Source: Syntrophomonadaceae bacterium
Lineage (GTDB): Bacteria; Bacillota; Dethiobacteria; DTU022
NCBI GenBank assembly: GCA_003550645.1
Contig: PUKV01000052.1
Coordinates: 1 to 34,554 of the forward strand
Length of the DNA: 34,554 nucleotides
Direction: 5' to 3'
The notes beneath the pieces are model-generated. The model was not told the DNA's origin. It did no database searches and saw only the letters and a list, made by a program, of their open reading frames with translations. Positions 27,729-34,554 of this stretch are shown in pieces. Each line of letters opens with the position of its first letter. Positions within the stretch are counted from its first letter, which is position 1. Both the position numbers and the translations under genes were made by a program.

Positions 27729-29135
27729 ATGAGCGATAAATATCAAGTAACGATTATTGGTGGTGGCCCCGGTGGCTACCTGGCAGCTTTAAGGGCTGCG
27801 TCCCTGGGCTTGAAAACCGCTGTTGTAGAAAAAGAGGCCCTGGGAGGAGTGTGCCTCAATCACGGCTGCATTCCGACCAAGGTTTTAACCCATGGAGCTT
27901 CATTATACCGGCGGATCCATTCGGCTGATGAATTTGGCTTTAACCTGGACAGCATTGAATTTTCTTTTTCCCGGCTCCAGGAAAAGAAAAAAGCGGTTGT
28001 CGAAGAATTAACCGGGCATATAGCCGAATTGTTGAAAAAAAGCAAGGTTGATGTATTCTCAGGGACAGCTAAAGCGCTTAGCTCGAGCCAGGTAGCTGTG
28101 AACACAAACAATGGTGAAGATATTACCCTGGAAACAGAGAATATTATCCTGGCTACGGGCAGTGAGGAAATATTTCCACCCACGCCTGGTTTGGATTTGC
28201 CCGGGGTGATAACTTCCTGGGAGGCCCTTGCCCTGGAGGAGTTACCAAAAAGCCTGGCCGTAATTGGTGGTGGGGTTATTGCCCTGGAAATGGCTTCTAT
28301 TTTCCTGGGTCTGGGCGTGGAGGTTACCATAGTGCACCGCAGCGAGCGGTTTTTGCGCCGCATGGACCTGGAGATGGTTCGCCGCCTTTCCACCTATTTA
28401 CGGCGGAGCGGGTTGCAAATAATGATGAACACCCCTGTAAAAATGATCGAAGAAACAGAAGATGGGTTAAAAATGACCGTAAACGGAAAGAAAGGTGACG
28501 AAACGGTCGAAGCCGAAAAAGTGCTGCTTTCAGTCGGCCGCAAAGCTTCTTTTGGCGGGCAAGATCTTGAAACCCTCGGAGTGGAGTACGACTCAGGCGG
28601 CATTAAGGTGAACAGTCGGATGGAAACCACTGTTCCGGGCATATATGCAGTAGGAGATGTCACCGCCCCGGGCTACTTCCTGGCTCATGTGGCTTATCAC
28701 CAGGGCCTGGTTGCTGTCGAGAATATTGCCGGCCTTGATGCTCACTTTGACGGTTCTTTCGTTCCCGGGTGCCTGTTTACCGATCCTGAACTGGCCTGTG
28801 TTGGCCTGAGTGAGGAAGAAGCAAAGGAAAAAGGTATAGAAAACTTGCAAACCGGCAAGTTCCCTTTTTCTGCCTGCGGCAAAGCGGCAACCCAGGGAGA
28901 AGAGGATGGGGCAGTAAAAGTTATAACCGCCGGGGATGAGCAAAAAGTTATCGGGGTCCATATCCTCGGTCCCCATGCTTCGGACTTGATCCAGGAAGGA
29001 ACCCTGGCTGTATCAAAAGGAGTCACAGCTTCTGAGCTTGCCGAACTGATCCACCCTCATCCCACCCTGTCGGAATCGGTTTGGGAGGCGGCTATGGCCG
29101 TTAATAAAACACCGCTTCATTTCGGCCGTCGATGA
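27729..29135 (+). CDS. lpdA: Dihydrolipoamide dehydrogenase
   Basis: 468 aa; GGGPGGYLAALRAASLG, GGVCLNHGCIPTK redox motif, GGGVIALEMASIF, HPHPTLSESVWEA. Confidence 0.95.
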   Translation: MSDKYQVTIIGGGPGGYLAALRAASLGLKTAVVEKEALGGVCLNHGCIPTKVLTHGASLYRRIHSADEFGFNLDSIEFSFSRLQEKKKAVVEELTGHIAELLKKSKVDVFSGTAKALSSSQVAVNTNNGEDITLETENIILATGSEEIFPPTPGLDLPGVITSWEALALEELPKSLAVIGGGVIALEMASIFLGLGVEVTIVHRSERFLRRMDLEMVRRLSTYLRRSGLQIMMNTPVKMIEETEDGLKMTVNGKKGDETVEAEKVLLSVGRKASFGGQDLETLGVEYDSGGIKVNSRMETTVPGIYAVGDVTAPGYFLAHVAYHQGLVAVENIAGLDAHFDGSFVPGCLFTDPELACVGLSEEEAKEKGIENLQTGKFPFSACGKAATQGEEDGAVKVITAGDEQKVIGVHILGPHASDLIQEGTLAVSKGVTASELAELIHPHPTLSESVWEAAMAVNKTPLHFGRR

Positions 29136-30250
29136 AAAAAGTTGGCTTGATTATCAACCCGGTGGCCGGCATGGGTGGGAAAGTTGGCCTCAAGGGTACC
29201 GATGGTCCCGAGGTAGTAGAAAAAGCAAGGGCAATGGGAGCCCGTCCGGAAGCAGCGGCAAAGGCAGTGTTAGCCCTGCAACCCCTTTTGAAGATTAAGG
29301 GCGAAATTGAGCTGGTTACCTGCCTCGGAGAAATGGGAGAGGATACAGCACGCCACTGCAGCTTTGAACCTGAGCTTATAAGCGGAATTAGCGAGAAGAC
29401 AACTGCGGAAGACACTGAAAAGGCGGCAAAAGAAATGGTCGAGATGGGTGTTGATCTGCTTCTTTTTGTCGGTGGAGATGGCACCGCCCGCAACATTTTT
29501 AATGCCATTGGTGATAATTCATCAATGGCCGCCCTTGGGGTTCCTGCGGGGGTAAAAATACATTCAGCGGTTTATGCCACCAGTCCCCGCAATGCCGGTG
29601 AGCTGGCAATGCAATTTCTAAAAGAAGCCGGGCTGCCCGTCCGCAGGTCGGAGGTTATGGATATCGATGAAGATGCTTTCCGGGAAGGGCGCCTGTCTGC
29701 CCGTCTTTATGGTTACCTGCAGGTTCCATGTTCAGGGGAGTTGATGCAGCACTTGAAAATTGGAGGGGCAGAAACAGAAGAATCTGTCCTGGATGCTATA
29801 GCCGAAAACGTTGTAGAAAAAATGGAAAAAGACGTTGTTTATATAATTGGGCCCGGTTCGACTATAGGGCCGATCATGAAAAAACTGGGCCTGGATAATA
29901 CCCTGCTTGGTGTAGATGTAGTAAAAAACGGCCGGCTCCTGGCCGGCGATGTCAATGAAAAACAAATCCTTGATCTAATCGAAGGGGAAATAGTAAAAAT
30001 AATTGTTACTGTAATCGGAGGCCAGGGTTATATTTTTGGCCGGGGCAACCAGCAGATCAGCGCTGAGGTGATCAAGAAAGCAGGTAAAGATAATATTATT
30101 GTGGTGGCCACCAGGGAAAAGATTTTTTCCCTGGAATACGAAAGGCTGCTGGTGGATACCGGAGATGAGGAAGTAAATCAGGTGCTATGCGGTTATATGA
30201 GAATTATTACCGGGTATAACGAGGAGCTGATGTACCGGGTTAGCTGCTAG
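29132..30250 (+). CDS. ATP-NAD kinase family protein (AcoX-like)
   Basis: 372 aa; LIINPVAGMGGKVGLKGTDG, LLLFVGGDGTARNIFNAI, VIGGQGYIFGRGNQQIS; 4-bp overlap with lpdA. Confidence 0.85.
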   Translation: MKKVGLIINPVAGMGGKVGLKGTDGPEVVEKARAMGARPEAAAKAVLALQPLLKIKGEIELVTCLGEMGEDTARHCSFEPELISGISEKTTAEDTEKAAKEMVEMGVDLLLFVGGDGTARNIFNAIGDNSSMAALGVPAGVKIHSAVYATSPRNAGELAMQFLKEAGLPVRRSEVMDIDEDAFREGRLSARLYGYLQVPCSGELMQHLKIGGAETEESVLDAIAENVVEKMEKDVVYIIGPGSTIGPIMKKLGLDNTLLGVDVVKNGRLLAGDVNEKQILDLIEGEIVKIIVTVIGGQGYIFGRGNQQISAEVIKKAGKDNIIVVATREKIFSLEYERLLVDTGDEEVNQVLCGYMRIITGYNEELMYRVSC

Positions 30251-30286
30251 TGCCTGCATGGATAAAAAAAAAGTGTTATAATCGTT

Positions 30287-30330
30287 AGGTGGGAACAGCC
30301 TTGTATGTGAATTAGGCTCCCACCTTTTTA
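30287..30330 (+). terminator. Rho-independent terminator at the end of the gcv-lip-lpd locus
   Basis: AGGTGGGAacAGCCT-loop-AGGCTCCCACCTTTTT. Confidence 0.8.
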
Positions 30331-30371
30331 ATTAAAGTGTAATTACAAAATTAAGATGACAGGAGATGTAA

Positions 30372-30914
30372 TTGTTGCAGCTACTAAAAGGCGAGAAGGA
30401 AGAAATACTTGCCTGTGTTAAGGAAGTTCTCGGTGAAAATTCAAAAACCCATGAAAACCTGGTTCCCATCTTACAGCAGGTCCAGAAGAAACTGGGGTAC
30501 CTGCCGGCGTTGGCCATGGATAAAATTGCCGAAGGGTTGCAGGTTCCAGCTGTAGATATTTACGGCCTGGCCACTTTTTATAACCAGTTTCGGTTAAATC
30601 CTCCAGGCAAACATGAAGTCAAGGTTTGCATGGGAACTGCCTGTTACATGGCCGGCGGTGATATAACGCTTGAGTCATTTGAACGCCGGATGGAGATAAA
30701 AGAAGGAGAAACAAGCGTGGACAGGTATTACAGCCTCGACCGAGTTGCCTGTGTCGGCTGCTGTACACTGGCCCCCGTAGCGGTTATCGATGATGAAGTA
30801 GAAGGCAAAGTAACTCCTACCAGGGTTGACGGAATTATGCTGGCTTTGGAAGAAGACAGGGAAGATAATACTGGAGGAAACTCAGGGCCGGGAGAAGGTG
30901 CTGATCATGAATAA
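30372..30914 (+). CDS. NuoE-like / HydC-like [2Fe-2S] NADH dehydrogenase 24-kDa subunit
   Basis: 180 aa; VQKKLGYLPALAMDKIAEGLQVPAVDIYGLATFYNQFRLNPPGKHEVKVCMGTACYMAGG, CVGCCTLAPV. Confidence 0.92.
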   Translation: MLQLLKGEKEEILACVKEVLGENSKTHENLVPILQQVQKKLGYLPALAMDKIAEGLQVPAVDIYGLATFYNQFRLNPPGKHEVKVCMGTACYMAGGDITLESFERRMEIKEGETSVDRYYSLDRVACVGCCTLAPVAVIDDEVEGKVTPTRVDGIMLALEEDREDNTGGNSGPGEGADHE

Positions 30915-32817
30915 AACTGATCCACAGGAAATATATGAAAAAATCAAGGAAGAAGCCCGGTCATGGGTTGATGCCCGGCAGGAAAAACCCCTGGTTATGG
31001 TGGGGACGGCTACCTGCGGCCTGGCTGCAGGGGCGTTGCAGGTTAAGGAAGATTTTCTCAAGGAAATTGAAAACAAGGGCCTCGACGCCGAAGTTATAGA
31101 GGTTGGATGCATCGGCCACTGCTACGCGGAACCTCTGGCGATAATTGCCAAACCCGGTTTTCCACCGGTTTGTTATGGGCATCTTGATGATGGATTGGTT
31201 CACCGGTTGGTCGAAGATTTCCTGGCTGGAGATGATCCTTCTTATGAATATGCTATGGCCGCCCTGGAGCGGAATGATGAATTTCCAACTTTCGAGGATT
31301 TCCCCCGGGGCGTTTACGAAGAAAAGCTGATCCTGGAGCACTGCGGGTTTACAGATTTTAGCAAAATTGAAAGTTATGTTGCCCGGGACGGTTATTCAGC
31401 CCTGGCAAAAGCGCTATCCGGTGATCCGGGCCTTGTCCTCGAAGAGGTGAAAGAGGCTAATTTAAGGGGGCGCGGCGGGGCCGGGTTCCCCGCAGGTAAA
31501 AAATGGGAAGCCTGCTTGAATAATGGTGAAGATGAGAAATATATTATTTGCAACGGTGATGAAGGAGACCCGGGAGCTTTCATGGATCGCAGTGTGCTGG
31601 AGTCGGACCCTCACCTGGTGCTGGAAGGTATGATTCTATGCGCATATGCCGTAGGTGCAAAGCAGGGCTATCTTTACATCCGGGCTGAGTACCCCCGGGC
31701 TGTTGAACATACCCGTAAAGCAATCGAACAAGCCCGGGAAAAGGGTTTTCTTGGTTCATCTATCCTGGGCACAGATTTTTCATTTGATCTGGAAGTTTTC
31801 CAGGGGTCGGGAGCGTTTATCTGCGGTGAGGCCACCGCCCTGGTTAATTCTATGGAAGGCCGGACGGGAATGCCCGAGAGCAGGCCCCCCCGCCTGGTTC
31901 AACAGGGATTTCGCGGCAAACCGACAGTGCTGAACAATGTTAAAACTTTTGCTTATGTGCCTTTGATTATTGGCAGGGGTGCGGAATGGTTCAAAGGTAT
32001 TGGAAACCCTGAAAGCCCCGGTACTGCAGTATTTTCACTAGTTGGCAAGATTAACAATACCGGGCTGGTGGAAGTGCCGATGGGGACCACTTTACGCCAG
32101 TTGATTGAAGAGGTGGGTGATGGCCTGCCGGAAGGCAGTGCATTTAAAGCCGTGCAGATTGGAGGGCCTTCAGGGGGATGCCTGCCTGAATCCTCGCTTG
32201 ATGTTCCCATTGATTTTGATTCTCTCCATGAAGCTGGAGCGATTATGGGTTCAGGCGGGCTGGTGGTTATGGACCAGGAAGACTGCATGGTTTCAGTGGC
32301 CCGCTTTTTCCTTGAATTCACTCAACATGAATCATGCGGCAAGTGTACCTTTTGCCGCCTCGGAACCAAACACATGCTCGATATTCTTACTGATATTACC
32401 AGGGGTGAAGGTGATCTTCAAACCCTTCAGTTTTTAAAAGAACTCAGCGAAGATGTCCGGGACGGATCACTGTGCAACCTGGGCCGGACGGCTCCTAACC
32501 CCGTCCTGACCACCCTGAGGTACTTTTATGACGAATACAGGGCTCATGTTGAAGAAGGGCGCTGCCCTGCCCTGGTTTGCCGTGACTTAATCCTTTATTA
32601 TATAAAACCTTCCAAGTGCAGCAAGCTGTGTAATGTCTGTGTTGGAAGCTGTCCTACAGAAGCCATTTATACCAGGGATGATGGTTTAAAGGCTATTGAC
32701 CAGGAAAAGTGTGTGAAGTGCGACAACTGCCGCAAGGCCTGTCCTACTGAATACGATGCAGTGCTGAGGCTTTCTCCTCCCGTATTGCCGGACGAAAAGG
32801 AGCGTAAAGCAAAATGA
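30907..32817 (+). CDS. NuoF-like / HydB-like NADH-binding flavoprotein with N-terminal thioredoxin-like and C-terminal 2[4Fe-4S] ferredoxin domains
   Basis: 636 aa; ANLRGRGGAGFPAGKKWEAC, NGDEGDPGAFMDR, GSGAFICGEATALVNSMEG, ESCGKCTFCRLG, CNVCVGSCPTEAIY, CVKCDNCRKACP. Confidence 0.94.
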   Translation: MNKTDPQEIYEKIKEEARSWVDARQEKPLVMVGTATCGLAAGALQVKEDFLKEIENKGLDAEVIEVGCIGHCYAEPLAIIAKPGFPPVCYGHLDDGLVHRLVEDFLAGDDPSYEYAMAALERNDEFPTFEDFPRGVYEEKLILEHCGFTDFSKIESYVARDGYSALAKALSGDPGLVLEEVKEANLRGRGGAGFPAGKKWEACLNNGEDEKYIICNGDEGDPGAFMDRSVLESDPHLVLEGMILCAYAVGAKQGYLYIRAEYPRAVEHTRKAIEQAREKGFLGSSILGTDFSFDLEVFQGSGAFICGEATALVNSMEGRTGMPESRPPRLVQQGFRGKPTVLNNVKTFAYVPLIIGRGAEWFKGIGNPESPGTAVFSLVGKINNTGLVEVPMGTTLRQLIEEVGDGLPEGSAFKAVQIGGPSGGCLPESSLDVPIDFDSLHEAGAIMGSGGLVVMDQEDCMVSVARFFLEFTQHESCGKCTFCRLGTKHMLDILTDITRGEGDLQTLQFLKELSEDVRDGSLCNLGRTAPNPVLTTLRYFYDEYRAHVEEGRCPALVCRDLILYYIKPSKCSKLCNVCVGSCPTEAIYTRDDGLKAIDQEKCVKCDNCRKACPTEYDAVLRLSPPVLPDEKERKAK

Positions 32818-33470
32818 GCGAACATATAGCCATTACAATTGATGATCAGAAGATAAAAACCCGCCGGGGGGAAAAACTGCTCTGGGTGGCCCTGGATAAT
32901 GATATTTATATCCCCCATCTATGTGCCATTAAGGGTGAGAAGAGACCCAATGCTTCCTGCCGCCTTTGTTTCGTTGAAATAGAAGGCCATAACCAGCCGG
33001 TTACAGCCTGCACCAGGGAAGTTGAAGAGGGAATGGTGGTAGCAACCAGGAGCCCCCGCGTGGATCGCCTTGTAAAAACCGGTTTTGAGCTGCTCTTGTC
33101 CGATCACAACCTTAAATGCCGGGAATGCCCGGCTAATAAAAACTGTTCCCTCCAGGTGATAGCCAGGAAAAGAGGTCTAAAACTGAAGCGCGATCGCTTT
33201 AAGCCCCTTGAAAGAGAGTTTGAGCTCGATGACAGCCCGGCTGAATTTGCTTTTGACCGCAGCCGCTGCGTCCTTTGCGGTCAATGCATCTGGGCTGACC
33301 GGGTTGAAGCCGGGGTTGGCGCAATCGGTTTTACCAACCGCGGTATAGACCGGGTCGTAACTACTTTTAACGATTTGCCCCTGGCAGATTCTATTTGCAC
33401 TGAATGTAAACTCTGTGTTGATGTCTGCCCGGTGGGAGCTCTCTACTACAAAAAAGACCAAAAAGCCTGA
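32814..33470 (+). CDS. NuoG/HydA N-terminal-like iron-sulfur protein (2Fe-2S plus ferredoxin domains) without a catalytic domain
   Basis: 218 aa; CAIKGEKRPNASCRLCFVEIEG, HNLKCRECPANKNCSLQ, CVLCGQCIWADR, CTECKLCVDVCPVGALY. Confidence 0.88.
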   Translation: MSEHIAITIDDQKIKTRRGEKLLWVALDNDIYIPHLCAIKGEKRPNASCRLCFVEIEGHNQPVTACTREVEEGMVVATRSPRVDRLVKTGFELLLSDHNLKCRECPANKNCSLQVIARKRGLKLKRDRFKPLEREFELDDSPAEFAFDRSRCVLCGQCIWADRVEAGVGAIGFTNRGIDRVVTTFNDLPLADSICTECKLCVDVCPVGALYYKKDQKA

Positions 33471-33488
33471 ATTCAAGGCATTTTTTTA
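33456..33488 (+). terminator. Short terminator-like hairpin overlapping the stop of the NuoG-like gene
   Basis: AAAAAGCCTGAATTCAAGGCATTTTTTT; short GC stem flanked by A and T runs. Confidence 0.5.
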
Positions 33489-33513
33489 CATTCACCCCCG
33501 AATGTGCTATACT
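33485..33513 (+). promoter_or_regulatory. Sigma-A-like promoter of the asparagine synthase-like gene
   Basis: TTTACA (33485-33490) - 17 nt - TATACT (33508-33513). Confidence 0.65.
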
Positions 33514-33521
33514 ATTATAAA

Positions 33522-33543
33522 GTCTTCTACCGGGGTAGAAGAC
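33522..33543. promoter_or_regulatory. Perfect inverted repeat near the predicted transcription start (operator or leader hairpin)
   Basis: GTCTTCTACC-GG-GGTAGAAGAC, 10-bp arms. Confidence 0.6.
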
Positions 33544-33569
33544 AAATATTTTACAGGAGTTGATTGGCC

Positions 33570-34554
33570 ATGCCCGGATTAGTTGCCGTTTTTGGTGATA
33601 AGGACAATACGGCAGATCTGGATCCGCTGATAGAAAAAGTCAAGTTCCGCGGAACTTGCAGGGAAAAAGACTGTGATGAGGATTGTCAGAGCTTAGCTGT
33701 TTTAAATAATGCTACTCTTGAATACGATGAGGATTCCTCGGCAGCGCTCGATGGTTATATCGTCTTTTCAGAAGACGAAGGGACTGCCCTTCAAGGCAGC
33801 GAAGGCGAAAGTAAGTTTAGTGAACTGCTGCAAAAAGAGGGCCTTTCCTGTTTTAATAACATTGAAGGTGAGTTTGCCCTGGCCTATTTAAGAGATGATG
33901 GAAGCTGCCTGGTGGCAAGAGATCCTTTTGGAGTAAAACCTTTATATTATACGATTAAGGATAAAACCCTTTATATTGCCCCGGAAATAAAAGCCCTGGT
34001 GGACGTGGGCAGCCCGATCAAGGAAGCCCCTCCGGGAAGCTATTATGAAAAGGGGAAAGGCTGGATCCGCTATTACAGCCTGCCAAAAATGTTCAAAAAG
34101 AACGATCTTTCCCTTGACGAAGCCGAAGAAAAAATGCGCCACCTGCTGTGGCTTGCCGTAGAAGAGCGGATGAATGATGTTGACATTGAAGATCTTGGCG
34201 TATATTTGAGCGGGGGGCTGGATAGCAGTGTAGTGGCTGCTTTAGCTTCTGAAGTTGCTTCCAAACCAATCAATACTTATACGGTTGGAATAGAAGGAAG
34301 CCAGGATATTGAATATGCGGCCATGGTGGCAGAACGGATAGGTTCCAAACCCCATGTATACACATACCGCCTTGATGACATGCTCGAAGTTTTACCTTCA
34401 GTAATATATCACCTGGAATCATTTGACTGTGCTTATGTGCGTTCATCTATACCCAACTTTATTGCCGCGCGCTTTGCAGCACAGGATGGGCGTAAAGTAA
34501 TGTTGACCGGTGAGGGTTCAGATGAAATATTTGCCGGTTACAGTTACCTTAAGA
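33570..34554 (+). CDS. Asparagine synthase (AsnB-like), 3' end outside the window
   Basis: Reads MPGLVAVFGDKDNTADLDPLIEKVKFRGTCREKDCDED...FNNIEGEFALAYLRDDGSCLVARDPFGVKPLYY...LGVYLSGGLDSSVVAALASE...MLTGEGSDEIFAGYSYLK; open to the window end. Not in the supplied ORF list. Confidence 0.85.
   Translation, partial: MPGLVAVFGDKDNTADLDPLIEKVKFRGTCREKDCDEDCQSLAVLNNATLEYDEDSSAALDGYIVFSEDEGTALQGSEGESKFSELLQKEGLSCFNNIEGEFALAYLRDDGSCLVARDPFGVKPLYYTIKDKTLYIAPEIKALVDVGSPIKEAPPGSYYEKGKGWIRYYSLPKMFKKNDLSLDEAEEKMRHLLWLAVEERMNDVDIEDLGVYLSGGLDSSVVAALASEVASKPINTYTVGIEGSQDIEYAAMVAERIGSKPHVYTYRLDDMLEVLPSVIYHLESFDCAYVRSSIPNFIAARFAAQDGRKVMLTGEGSDEIFAGYSYLK

Noticed and set aside
30277-30290. Perfect TATAAT directly before the 30287 hairpin, possible promoter for a very short RNA
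   Set aside because: No acceptable -35 at 16-18 nt spacing; the hairpin and T-run are adequately explained as the operon terminator.
1-34554. CRISPR arrays, tRNA or rRNA genes, phage or defence systems
   Set aside because: No regularly spaced repeats, tRNA-like cloverleaf, rRNA text, or recognisable defence or phage genes were seen by reading.

Overview
The window is a 34.5 kb Firmicutes-like bacterial chromosomal segment (lineage is inferred from the split gcvPA/gcvPB, tandem glycine riboswitch and gene style). From left to right it contains: (1) a divergent or remnant-rich left end with a YfcC-like transporter (partial), a D-aminoacylase-type amidohydrolase with a palindromic operator, a decayed IS21 istB fragment, an IclR regulator, a YgjP-like metallopeptidase, a decayed methylmalonate-semialdehyde dehydrogenase and a nitrilase-family hydrolase; (2) a thiolase / 3-hydroxyacyl-CoA dehydrogenase / acyl-CoA dehydrogenase / enoyl-CoA hydratase cluster followed by a four-subunit 2-oxoacid:ferredoxin oxidoreductase (D-A-B-C); (3) a ~140 nt highly structured, pseudoknot-compatible intergenic RNA candidate (possibly raiA-motif class) with its own terminator; (4) EamA transporter, SurA-N-like protein, HtpX, a 38-aa lipoprotein missed by the ORF track, and an OmpR/HK two-component system with a Pho-box-like repeat array; (5) class II aldolase; (6) tandem glycine riboswitch plus gcvT-gcvH-gcvPA-gcvPB, followed by two radical SAM proteins that look like the alternative two-protein lipoyl synthase LipS1/LipS2, then lipoate-protein ligase, dihydrolipoamide dehydrogenase and an AcoX-like ATP-NAD kinase family protein; (7) a NuoE/NuoF/truncated NuoG-like module; (8) a partial asparagine synthase-like gene with a degenerate glutaminase domain. 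All calls come from reading the sequence; no searches were run.
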